A stretch of DNA of 64,000 nucleotides from Bemisia tabaci. Its lineage: Eukaryota > Arthropoda > Insecta > Hemiptera > Aleyrodidae. Numbering within the stretch: position 1 is the first letter of the stretch; each line of letters begins with the position of its first letter. Position numbers and translations under genes: made by a program. A model generated the notes under the pieces. That model saw only the letters and a program-made list of their open reading frames with translations, was not told the origin of the DNA and did not search any database. Shown here one piece after another: positions 14,501-27,919 of the stretch. The stretch is from the NCBI RefSeq assembly GCF_918797505.1, contig NC_092795.1:56394916-56458915 (forward strand). The letters run 5' to 3'.

Positions 14501-17500
14501 TTAATCCAATCATTATATAGATTTAAGAGAAGGAAAGAGAATGATCTCCGGACTGCCCCAGCTTGGTTGAGCTGTGTTGGTGTCCTGCAGCCAGATTATT
14601 GAAACTATATCGGCATTACAACACGAGACTATCTGAACCAGGCAATACATCGGATTTCATCGGCTACTTCAAACTTTCAATAATCAGCCTTCTGGTAAGG
14701 AACACGAGGACATTTAGTCATCATTCATGTATAAATTGCTAAGATAAAGTCAGATTTTGCAAAAAAGTACAAAGGCTGTCTAAGAAAGACCTTGACTGGC
14801 GTAACAATTAAAAAACTGAAAAACCTACTTTGCAGGTACAGGTCATTTATGAAGAAGACAACATAATCAATCGAGACCAATATCATGTTATTTGAACAAA
14901 AACTGGCCAAGATATAGTAGTTTGAATATGGAAAGTACAAAAAACTGTTAATTTAAGCTATCATAACTCGCCCAATATTTATTTGAAAAAGCTTATTTTG
15001 GTTTTGAACAATTGATTTCTACTTCTTATTTCAAATGAAATTGAGATCAGCTCAGTGGGTTGATTAGTTTTTTAAACACCGTGCCAATCCAGGTTTTTTT
15101 GGAACAGTCTTTGTATTACATTATAGAAATGCTAGGTAATCTTTCTCACAATTATTATGCCTATTATATAATTTCCTCTTATTAGAAAATTAGATTTTTT
15201 AAATAATCGTTCAAATAAAAAAAGAACTGAATTAAAATTAAATGGAAGCATGATACAATAAATCAATTAAAAAAAAAAAAATTAAAAATAACTGAGAGTA
15301 AGAAGAAAAGAGAAATCAAAAGAGGTGGAAGATCTGACAGGTGAGAAATACAAGTACTTACGATTGGCGGTTGAGTTTGTTCACTAGAGATCAACTGCCG
15401 ATATTTGCTCATATTGCGCGATGGATCCATTAGGTCTTGGAGATCGCTAAATAATCGCTGGTACTTGCTCGGTAACTTTTCCCATGATAGTCTTAACCTG
15501 CTAACAGCTCCATGGCCCAACCCGGAGATAATTGCGAACATAGAGTTGAAATTCTTACACTCTTTGCACTGACGCGCCACCTGCAACAAAATCGATCAGT
15601 TCAGATTCAAACATCAGAGAATGTCGTGCACACTTTTTTTCAGCATAAAGTTGAGAAATCAATAAAATATAATTTTGCAATTACAAACTACTACTTCTGG
15701 CTTGCATATGAACCACTTATCTGCATGGACAAACTAAAGGCACATATGAATTTTCTATTGAGAGCCAGAGACACCAGTTATTTATTGACAAATGTGGTCA
15801 ATTATTAGTTTTATTTAGGCAAAAACACTGATTATGCACAGTACAAAGGTATACTTCCTAAAAAGATACAAAAAAGTTTTTAGGTCCAAGTACAAAAAAA
15901 AAAGAGGGCAAAAAGACACTCGTATGACGGTGAGAAGATCCATTGTAGGATTGTCCGTATTGAGGACTAAAATTGTGTGTCATGGTAAAATGTTCAGGTT
16001 TGGAGATATCATATCATTAAAATATAATTCTAGAATGAGTCTCCTGCAAGCTGAAGTTTTTCACTTGTAAAAACTGGTGTACAAGAGGCGAGTTTCACAA
16101 GTATTGAGACAATAGCTTCATGCAGCTTGAGGCTTTCACAATTCACGATTTTTGCAGATCAGATGGAGACTACAACTACATGATGAACGAAAAACATACC
16201 TTGATAAACTGCTTGATAATCTTTGATCGCCTGACTAGATTGTGCTCTGAGCAGACTTCCGTCACCACCCAAAACATTTCACGGTTTACGAGTTCGGCAA
16301 ACTGAGACAGCATTGGTGTTCCATAGCGACTCTTCAAATCAAAAAGATCGTCCACATACTCCGTTGACTCTATTTGCCGAAAGATACTGAAATCTTGAAG
16401 CGTCAGTTGAATGGCAACTTCCACTGCATTCAACTGTAAAAAGTGCACTTGACTCTCCCGAACCAGTTCACTTGCTAGGTCATCGCTCACCAATGTTTCC
16501 GTGCTTCCATTCATTTTCAAGTAATACCTGCTACTTAAGCCTATTCTTTCTGCCAAATTTTGCAACTGATCAGGTAAGCGTCTCTGCTTGATGATTCCAC
16601 CCTCAGCAACTGAGACCTCACATAAAGAGAAATTGGAACTGGGTTCCGTGATACCAAACTCTTGAAGTGCCAACATGACGACCTCGTGAGCTGTTGTTTC
16701 TTTGTGAACTAACAGGTACTTGCACGTTTGATCCGACTTATAGACCTTCAACACATGTTCTGGGTAGTCGGTCCGCAAGTCGTCGTAACATATCGACATT
16801 AGATCAGGGTTGGAGTGCGAGTGCTGGTACAGGGAGGCATTGTGCGTCTGATGGTGGGGAATGGAACTGTCATCGCAAACGTCCGTTATGATGTTCTTTG
16901 GCAAGATGTTCATTTTCATGAGTGCTTTCTGCAGGCGTTTCTTTGGGCCAAGAGTCATGAAACCACCGCCGGAGCTTGATTTATGCGCAGGTGTCTTGGC
17001 GCTGGGTGATGGCGGAGGAGGAGGCATGGGTGCATGCGTGTGGTGGTCCCCCCGTGCCCGAGGATCAGCTTGTAATCTAGCTATTTCTCCAGCTGTTTTT
17101 GCTCGACCGCCTCTTGAGCGCGGAGAGTTGTCAGGTGTTGACAACATTTCTTTAAAAACTGAAACAGAGGAGGTTAACAAGTTAGAAAGTCAACAGTCAG
17201 TTCAGATTATTGTCCCAAAAACCATAACTAAGGCGATTGACCCTTGCTTTGATTCCTTATATCAGCTGTTACAGGTGCAAGGAACAGGTTAAACACTTAA
17301 AACCACAACATGGAACATCACATTTCAAATATCCTAGATGCTCTAAATGAAATGACCCCTGAACTTATGATTGTCAGTCTGGTTTAACCAGTAAAACGCA
17401 AGGTAAGTTCCGCAAAATTGCAAAAAAATTATTGATCAGGGAGAAAACAATGATATAACAAATGCAGAAACTTCTATCAAGTTCTTAAAGAAATGCTTGC

Positions 17501-20500
17501 TGCTTTAACTTCATAAAAACTACTGCTTATGTGCAAGGAAGAATTTGTCAGAAACACTTACCTAGTAAATTGGATTTAACGGTGATGCTAAGGTGGGTGG
17601 TGCCTCGTAACACCTCCAGTGCTCTTTTATGACTAACATGCTCAAAACTTTGACCATTTACTTCTAAAATTTGATCTCCACGTTTCAAACCAACATCTTC
17701 CGCTTTAGACCGCTTGTCAACCTGAGAAAATTTTAAAAATTTATTGAAAACGCAACTCGCAGAATTAAGATACTTAGGGGATAGTGAGTGTGATAAGTCT
17801 TGTTGCATTGGGTCCATGATCCATGGTTCATGGCATGGAAGTGCTGCAATGCCAGTGCTCAGGCCTCTTGAGGGCACCTCCGCCAGTCAGCCCAACTCCC
17901 CAACACCTCAACTGCAACTATGTACTCAGAAATGTTTGAAAGTGGGTCTCCTCATAAGATATTTGTTAATGTTGATACCGCACAAAAAGCCGACGAATGT
18001 TTTTGAGGGGCGAGTGTTTGAGAAATATTGGTACATATTGCAGAGAAAAATTGGACCTATTTGAAAATAGCTTTATTCATTTGTCTTTTCTATAAAAAAA
18101 CAAAAAATAAAAATAAAAGAGGGTTGAGGGGAAAAAGCGAGAGTGACAGTATCAAGTTATCTGACAGTTTTTTGAAAACTTCAAGGTATGGATGTAAATT
18201 CTACAAGGTAACATACCTTAGAGATGAAGATTCCGAAGCCTCGTTCATAGCCGCCCAGTACAGAAAAATGAAGAACCTCATCTCGCGAAGGTCGTGCAAG
18301 TGTAATTGTTCTAGCTCTAGCTTTGGCTGCACATGCGATGTTCAGCAATCTGAGTTGACTGTCCATCGACTCAGACTCAAGACCAGCTTCAAACTTCTCC
18401 AGGAACTCCATCATGATTGGATCCGTTTCAAAGTCAGTGAAGTGATTGTTAACCCATAGTAAGACTACCCTTGTCACGCGATCTCGCGCACTTTGTTCTT
18501 CAAACCTAGAAGAATTTAATAATCAGCATTAAAGTATTTCTAACCTCTTCCTGAAAGAGAACCTCTACGGGGCCCTCCTTTCAAAATATACTGCAAGGGC
18601 AAAAGTAATAAAAAATTTTAATCGACTTGAGACAATGCCCTGTCACATTTCCTTTAGGGGACAGAGTTTCTGTGAGCGTAATTTAAGTTAAACTGGTCAC
18701 GGTTAACTCCTGGGAGTTCCTGTGTTTTAGATTTTTTCTCTCAAACTTGAAATCAATTTCAAGCAACATGTTTGACTTAGCTAGGCTATCAATAAAATTT
18801 GAGATCAAAGTCTTATTACTTCTTCACAATATTCTGAGAAAAAAGTAACAAATTTTCTTCTCCGATTAAAAATAAGCAAGAAGAACTAATACGGCTATTT
18901 TTCGATTATTTCTATTAATTTATCGGTGGGATTGATCAAAATTTGAAAAAAAGATCACTAAGTAGAAAGTAACCCAATGCCACCCTCATCTTGTAAGAAA
19001 AAATGTGTGCAATTAAATTTTGAGTTTTAATTTACACAATTTAAAAATGAAAAAATCCAACTATCATTCAAAAATACAGAAAATGGATAATAAACTTCTG
19101 ACTATTTTAATTATGGCGATAACCCAGGTCAGGAGGGTGAGATAAATAATGACTAATGCATAAACTTAGGTGAAATGGACAGGCAAGTATTACAGCGAAA
19201 AATTTGAAATCCTCGAATGAATGGCTGACAATATGATGACACAGAGTTGTGATAAACTTTGACCTACTCCGACGATATGATTTCAATTGCTAATTTACAT
19301 AACTAAACTTATGAATGCCAGTATAACTATCGCACCATTCTGGGTCTAACTTCATGATTCCATTCATATTTCATGTCGATAAACATTGAGTCTTAATCTT
19401 TGATAATAAACAATTGAAGAAAATTTTCAAATCCTATTTGGTTACTATGATTTGACGGCAAGCTACAATCATACAATTTTAAAAGGAAAAAAAGAAACAA
19501 TTGATGATACATGCTTACCATTGTAAAAGTTGATTGGCTACTAAAATAGAACTATCTATAAAGGTACGGTGAGTGAGTAAAAAGTCTTCAACATAAGTTG
19601 GGTCTATCACGGAATTTTCTTCGATTAATTGTAACATTAACCGTTCGGGAGTTCCCTGAAAGAGACAGAAAGAAACAAAAAATTTTCAGTAATGTCTGAA
19701 AATACAAAAAATAAAAGTAGAAACTCATCTTTGGAAACGACTGAACTGTGTAGATTGATCTTTTCAACTATTAAGTAATATATTGAAGGGTATCAGCTGG
19801 AACGCCATCAAATTCATTTTATCTTGACAAAACAACTTCTTTTCAACTTCACTCACATCATACTTAGGTATTTTTCTACAAAATAGAAATTCCCCCTATT
19901 TGGATTTTAAAACACCCCACATGTGCATCCGATTAAAGATACAACATCTTAGATTCTGATGAGAGATTTAAAAATACTGTTGAACTTGGGTGGGAAAAAA
20001 AATTCAGGATGAAGAAAGAATGCTTCTTTAAAACTGTCCCTTGAGTATTCGAAATTAAAATTTGCCTCATAATTTAAAAGAAATATTGAGGGAATGTCTG
20101 AAAAACATTTAGAATACAAATAGTTCATATTTTACTGACTGGCGATAAAAAATTGATTTTGGTTTTTCAGGTTTTATTAAGGTCAGGAGTTACAAAAATT
20201 AATTCTGGGTAACTTGTCCTCTAATTAAGGAAGCAGAAACTCCATCAACTAACCCTAATAACAACGTGGCCTCTTCTTCCTTGGTCTAAAGCGCCTCGCT
20301 GCTCTGTGACCATAACGAGTCGTCCCTGAGCATCTTCGTGCCGCCTGGTGTTTTCTGCGCCTTGATGCTGAATGCGGTAGTAATCGGTTTGTGTTACACA
20401 TACAAATTGACAATCGTCACATTTTGTTCGCATTACTCCACGATGGTAAAGTTTGTCCATTGTTGGTAAAATGCCAAAACTACAAAAAAAGGAAAAAAGT

Positions 20501-23500
20501 TAGGTGATTGTCACAGACATTTTTTGGAGGCTTCCTAGCTTTGTCCAACACATTCTTTAATATCATGGTGCCATTAAGAAGGCTAGTAAGCTCTTCAATT
20601 TTGATACATTTGAAGGCTTTTGGAGAGTTCTGAAAACTTTCAGAATACCATGCAGATATTGTATAAGTTTCAATTTGATGATTTGGACCTCCGGACTGGC
20701 ATCTTACATTTGCAGCCAGAATATTAAAATCAAAACACCTGCAACATATCCATCTTAGGTACGGTAATTGAGGACTTGGGTGTGAAAAGGGCAGTTTTGT
20801 AACAAAGTTTAAAATTCCCACCAACAATTTTTTGTGGGGAAACTACTGGATTATGAAATATGAGATTTGTGTTGAGGATATTGTTAAATTATGAGGGATA
20901 TCTCATTATGTTTCCATATTTCTACAAGCATTATCATACCTATTAAGAGTGTAAAGGTGTAACAAGGAAATTTTTAAAAACTGAAACTAAGAATCGCCTT
21001 TTTTACTCCACAGTCCTCAATCATGATAAAACCATGGTATTGTTTTCAGCTTTTTAGCAGTTCCTACTTTTTTTCAGTTGGATCACAAATGGCAAAAAGG
21101 AACCAGCGCGATTACAGCCTTGTAAAAATGTTGCTCCTTCATAATTATTCAAAAAAATCTCCCAAAATAGCAAATAGTTTTGGCTTCCCACAAAAAAAAA
21201 TTAATGGATAATTTTGAAGGAAAATAACTTGTCTAAATTTTAATACTGTACATTTATTATGTAGGTAGTTTTAAAAGAAAATAAGAAGTTGCACGATTTT
21301 GAAAACACTGTAATCGCATTGGATCCTTTTAGCTAAATACAATCCAGTTATGCCTCATTGGATAGAAATCTATCCTTCTATAAATAAATAACTTTTTTGT
21401 TAAGAATTCGAATTTCTTTACCGACTAAACATGATATTTTTCCACCTATGTTGTTCCTTTACTGCAGAGTGAATTTCTTTTTTCAACAACTACAAATCTC
21501 TAACTGCCAACTCTTCACACCGGATAAATTCATGAAATTTGAGTTCCCTTTCTATTAATGAATACGATGACTTAAACTACCATGCTAAAGAAAAACGCTG
21601 CATGAACATTCAAGAGTAGCCAAAGTTCCTTTGATAAAATGTTCATTTTTAAGGAGAGCCATGAGTATTCTGTCTTGAAATTTTCAGAGAATTTAGAGCT
21701 GATTGTGAATGGAACTTTCTGAAAAATTGGAGGAAAAATATTCACAGATTTCCTCAAAAATCCGTATCTTATGAAAAGAAATTTGGCAACGTCTGACGGC
21801 TCATACGGCGTTTCTCCTTAGCACGGCAGTATAAAGATATAATACGTGAGACTCACCTATCACCAAGATGGAGCTGCTCAGTGCAACCATTGCTATGTTC
21901 AACTTCAACGTGGCCATTGATAAGAACACTCCAGGAGTCCAGTTCTTCACCATCGTTCATAACCAGGGTACCGGCTTTCTCAACCACAGCAAACACCTGT
22001 TAAAAATTAAAGTATTAAAGTCAACTGTTTCATTTTTATCCAGGGTGGCGTTGAAGTCAAACTTCAATTTGAATCACTTGTATGATTATTTGGATCAAAC
22101 TTTTGCAATGTACCTTTGAACTCACTCCATTTGAGACTTATTGAGTTTACCTCGAGTATTATTGAGGATCTCATCTTAATGGATCTCAACCAGCTTGAAG
22201 GACTTTTCAGGTCAAGAAGCAGTGGGAGCATGTTATAATTGAGGAAGTTTCAATGTATTCCTTTAATTTTTTCCTAGAATCCGATAAACTTTTTAAGTAC
22301 CTTCTTCAGGGAACTTGCACAAAATGATGAGATCGAAGTTTCTCTCACCCTGTTATTGTTGCTATTTTAAAACTTGGTGCATGTGATCATCATTTTTCTT
22401 TTTACACAAGAGGAAGGATCTAAATTGAAAAAATTTAGCTATATGATTTTTTTTAAAGAAAATTAATTTTAATAATTCTTAAAAAAAAAGTTGAATTAAT
22501 AAAAGAAAGGAAGAAGAAAAATTCTTTGCTTTTAAAAGTCTACAGACAAGAAGGAAAGATTCTCGATGCTTACCATGACACTACAGAGCGCTCGGCGCAC
22601 AGCTAAGGTCATGTTTGTGAATGCTTTGAGATGCTGTGTAAATTCTAGTAAGATTTCTACATCATCCTCTGTTCGTTCTGAAGGATCTTTCTCCAAGCAT
22701 TCTCGCACAGTATCTCGCACGGCAAGGCTCTGTAACAGAAGGCAAAAATAATTAGTATCTTGAAGGATAAAAGGAAGTTTTTCAATTGGTTGCGATTAAA
22801 ACGTCCCAATTCAAAAAACTGCAAAACTGATTTCAGTAAAGGACGGTCATCATTCACAGAAAAAAATAGATGGTCCTGACGACAAAACCTTCTGTTCGCA
22901 GGGCTCCTGCAGTGTCTTTGTTACACTTACAGAATTTTTCTGTTGTGAGAACAGAAAAATTCTGTAAGTGTAACAACAAAACTGCAGGAGCCCTGTGAAC
23001 AGAAGGTTTTATCGATAGCACCATCTATTTTTTCCTGTGTTTCTCAATAAAAGATATATTTCAAATTATTGCTCAAATTAAGGGTGAAATTTTAAAACTA
23101 GCGAGATAATGAACAAAAATTGCAGGCTATCATTCAAAAATGCAGCTTTATAGCCTTCCACTTGATATATGAATACGAAATCATTATTTTCATGAAAACA
23201 TTCATTGAGGTACTTCCAGGCTCCGGTCTGTGGGCGTCAGACTTTGAAACAGTCTTTGATTTTTCTTGGTCTACTTTCAACAAATATATCCCCAGGAAGT
23301 AGAAACTTGTTTCATTAGTATATATTAACAAATTTTCAGATAAATTACATCAGAGACTAAATGCATTAATTTTTTATTCTACAATAATTGGTGAATTTGA
23401 CGAACACAAAGAGTGGAATTGAATTCTGACTTATGATCTATCTTCATACTCACTCTGCTTGGGGCTTACGCTTAACATTAAGTGTGTCAAATTTTTAGTT

Positions 23501-26500
23501 TCTTAAAAGCCATCGTCTCCACATGGCATTTCCAACTTAAAACTATGCAAAAAAGTAATTCGTTGAGCAATTAAATACTCACATCTGTGCTCTCTCCAAG
23601 ATCTTCTTCATCTGAGTCGACTATTGATTCGACCAGACCGGAGAGATCGACTTCGTCTGCTTCTACAGAGCTGTGGACGCTTGTCATTGTATCACTGCCA
23701 GAGTAAGCTGAGCTCGTATCCGAAGAGTGCGAGCTGCGGTTGCTCTTCTGGTACAACTCCGGCCTTGTACCAAACTGTAATCATACAAGAAAATATCATT
23801 AGTATACATTTTATTTTGTTATTCGAGTGATGGCGGAGCAGCAGTGCCCGTGATATTTCATGATTTCTCTAGGTTTCATTAAGTTTTTCAAGGAACTCAT
23901 TTAGGTGGTAGAATGCAGAATTTTGGCAGAAGTTTTAGAAATGCTCCGGGATGATCGTTTTTCAAAGATAGTTTCAATGAAAGTGGGAGGGCATTGAAAA
24001 GTTGCGAATAGTCCCTCCGAGGGGCGGGCGCACCGCTGCTCTAGTTTTCCGCCTTTAAAATATGGCTCCCTGAAAATTGAACCCGTCCGCGGGAAAAGAA
24101 CAAATAAAACTTCGCCCGCCTTGGGCGCGGCTCTGGAAGTTTGTTCACCGACTGTACAAGTAAAACACCCCCCACCCTTCATGGCTCTGAGAGTTAGCGG
24201 TCTTCGAACGTCGAGATAAATAAAAAAATGGGCAAGCTCTTGTAGCTCATCTTGCATCGACAACACCGCTTTCAGAATCGCAGAATAAACAAATGTGAGG
24301 GTAGTGTGGGGGGGGGGGGGAGGAGGAGGAGGGAGAGTCAAACTGACCTCCAACTTTTCCCGGGCTTAATTTTACCGGCTCGACCTCAACTTTTCCAACT
24401 TTCCGACTCCAACTTTTGAACTGCGAGAGTCGCGACAAATGAGGACACGACAAGACAAAAATGGGTCTCGACGCGGGGGGGGGGGGGGAGGGGGGGATGA
24501 TGATGATGATGATTAAGTGGGCTCCTGTTGCCGGGAGCTTCTCGAAGAACTCCCGGTTCCAAGGAAAAGTCTAACGTGCAAAGGAAGAGCACCGCATGAG
24601 CCTTTCAGGGTCGCCACAGAATTTCGAAAATGAAATTCCCTGACATTTCCCTGATTTCCCTGACACTTTTTGGTGAAATTCCCTGACAATTCGAGAAATG
24701 ACAGGTGGTTAAAAAGATATAATTGAAAATATTTTTCGGGCAAAATTTATTATTCGAGACTACCCTTCCAGATAGCAAATAAGGGTGATCGCACAAATTT
24801 TCCCTGAATTTTTAAACTTCCTTGACGTTTCCTGATATTCCCTGACTGGCAACCCTCGCCTTGGGACTTTACCGAAAATCCTTTGATAACACACGAATTT
24901 TCCGGCAAAAGGGGCCGTCCCTAAATTGCGTAACGCTCCAAGGGGGTGAAGCTCTTGGCCGGTTCTACGTTGCGTTTCAGGGGGTGTAGAGCGAAGCGTT
25001 ACATAACGAGTCAACGTGATTTTTTATCGAGTTTCTGTGGAAAATTGAATTAATTTCGCAACCTTGGGATCAATTTTGCAAATTTCCTTTTTTTCTTTTT
25101 CTTTTTAAATGAATTATATGATGATACTTACGGTTTCATCGAAGACTAAGCTGACGCCCCGGTCCATGACGGCCGGGACGCGGGTGTTGGATCCAGTCCG
25201 AGCCCCTGCAACTTCTGGATAGTCAATCTGCAACACAACAAAGCAAGTATATTAGTATACTCTAGTTATGATCAGGTTAGAGCAGCAAAAATTGTCGCGG
25301 GGAAAAATCAGAATTAAATCGTAAAAAATGATGAAAATCCCCGGATCACAAATATCAACAATTCCTGCTTATTTCCTGGAATTCCTTGGATTCAGTGACA
25401 AGATATCCCCGAAAACGCATGTCAGAATTCCCTAACTCTCTCTCGTTTTTCCCTGATAGCGCCGAAAAAAATCACTGACCATTATGGCTAAAATTTCTCA
25501 ACTCCTTTTTGACTTCTTTGACTTGGCCACAAGAAATATGAACGAAAATTCCCTGAAAATAAAGGGAACAACACCTCGACTACATGATTTTACCTCACAA
25601 AAATACAAAACGTTTTCTGTTGCGACGCGACGCTTCGAATAAAAAAATTCCTACGATTATGATGCCCATTCCCAGACTCGTCCAGGTTTTACCAGTTTTA
25701 GCCTGACGCACAGTGGATCGAGTCAAGCAGAGAAGTCGAAAATTACAGTTTTGACTAAAACTGCAAACTTTGATGTTTATTTCGTCACATTTTAAATTAT
25801 AAGGGGACGCACATAGAAGAAAATTTCACGAGGAAACCAACGGAACCATCTTCAGAACCTCAAAGGTTTGTACAAACAGAGTTTTAGGCGTTTAAAGTGT
25901 CAAAATTTTGTCCGACTTTTCCTATTGACTCGATCCACTGTGTAACGCTCGCAACCCTGAAAATGTATCAACTTCATTTTTAACGAGTTGGCGCATCAAA
26001 TCGCTGCGCCTTCGAGGCGTTTCCAAAATAGCTTTTCCGCGGGTTGTTGTTGCCCATCCGAACATAGGCTCCCTGAAAGAGCATTCTTTACATCAAACGC
26101 AATGGGTTCTGGGGTCGTAAAAAAAAATAAATAAATAAATAAAGCGAACGGCAATGGAGTTAACTATCCAGAGATCGCTCGTAACCTCGCGTCGGGCGAG
26201 AGAGCGAATTTTTTTATGCTTTATAAAAGGGTCACTTACCATATCTGATGGTTTATTTTCAATTTTTCTCGCGCCCGGAAAAACGGAAGCGCTCGCGATA
26301 AGGCGGAAACGAGACTCGTGAGAGCGGGGCGCACAATGGATCGAGTTAATAGGAGGAGTCAGACAAAATTTGGAAACTTTAAACGCTTATAGCTCCGTTT
26401 ATACAAAATTTGAGGTTCCAAATTTGGTTTCATCGCGTTTCTTTTGAAATTTTCTTCAAAAAGCATCCCTTAAAATTTAACATGTGACGAAACAAACATC

Positions 26501-27871
26501 AAAATTTGCAGTTTTAGTCAAAAATTTTGTGTCTGACCTCCCTGATGGCCTCCGTCCACTGTGCGGCGGGCGGATGCCAGAAAATCATCGTTCCATTTTC
26601 ATCTCGGTTAAATTATAAACACCCTCCGGTTGGGGATGAAAGGGCGTGGTGCCCAAATTTACACGTTAACTTACTTTTCTCCCTGCCATGCTCAGAGATG
26701 CAAGGTATCATGAAATTGTATAATATTCGATGAAATTCGTCAGAAAGAAAATAATGGCAACCAAAAGATTATCAAATTATCAAAGAAAATCTGATATTTT
26801 GGTGAGGATTTTTGCATGGTTTTTCATTTCACTTTCCAGCCGGCAGAATTTCAGTGGATTATTTCATTTTTGTACACTTTTTCCACGAATGCCCCGACTT
26901 TCCGAGGCTTTTCCCTTCCTCAGAATTTGCAGCTTTTCCAGGTTTTCCAGACCGCCAGAAACCCTCCTTTCACCGAAAAGAGGCAGAGGCTCAAACTTTT
27001 CCGGCAATATTGTTTTTCCTCCATTTAAATCCATTAAAAGTGCCGATTTTAGGTGAGGCAAGACAAAAATCCATTGCTTCCCATAATTATGTTGAAATGG
27101 AAGAAAAATAGTGTTGCCAACTGAATCGCTGAAAATCCTTTGTTTTACATAACTATGTTCAAATGGAAGAAAAACAGTGTTAGCAACTTTGAAGAATCGC
27201 TGAAAATCCTTTGTTTTACATAATTTTGTTCAAATTGAAGAAAAACAGTGTTGCCAACTTAAAAAAGAGCTACTAATTGTGAGATGACGTCATCAATCAA
27301 CCGTGCGGATTAGCCCTTAAATTTTAGAGAGACAATCCATGGTACGAGCTCTGCGATTGCCTTTCTCAGCGTGAGCAAATACGCACATGACACGATTCAG
27401 TCGGACACAAAGGAAGCGGCGTCGTGCCGTATGTACGTGGCGGTTGGGCGGGGAGGCTCGCATTCGTGAAGCGAGGAAATGTCAAGTGGTCTCGGTCGGG
27501 GCGCACAAAATGTCATTCTGGAGGTCCCAGCTCCCGCTCCTTCAAGAGGCGATAGCGCTAAGACCTTTAAAGTCCTTCCTCAAACCTATCCTTTCGTGGG
27601 CCAATTATGCGGTCGTCCTCAGGAGAAACGCCGTAAGAGCATTCCGATGTAGCCTTTTCTCACGGAAAATATCTATTTTTCAAGACAGTTATGAATGTTT
27701 TTCCTTGGAACTGACGAGTGGATCTGTAAGCAGAATTCGCTCGGCCTTAATCCGTGAAAATTTGTAAGCCCGAGCATGGATGTCTACCAAACTCCCTGAT
27801 GTCTTCGGACAATAAATAGTGCCTATAGATGGCTGTAGATTCCTAAAGGAATAGAAGCCACTAAACTCTCA

Positions 27872-27919
<48 letters not shown>

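Larger units (their letters stand above)
23775..25131 (-). other. Intron 2
   Basis: 1357-bp intron with a GC-rich patch (23990-24600), poly-G tracts near 24309-24320 and 24476-24488, a GAT microsatellite at 24496-24513 and an AGGGTTGCCACAG-type element at 24607-24856. Confidence 0.88.

Noticed and set aside
16861..17292. Plus-strand ORF of 143 codons
   Set aside because: Antisense shadow of PDZ-GEF exon 10.
17722..18064. Extra exon in intron 8
   Set aside because: An open stretch with an AG upstream, but no usable donor, and it would interrupt a PDZ domain that is continuous when exons 8 and 9 are joined.
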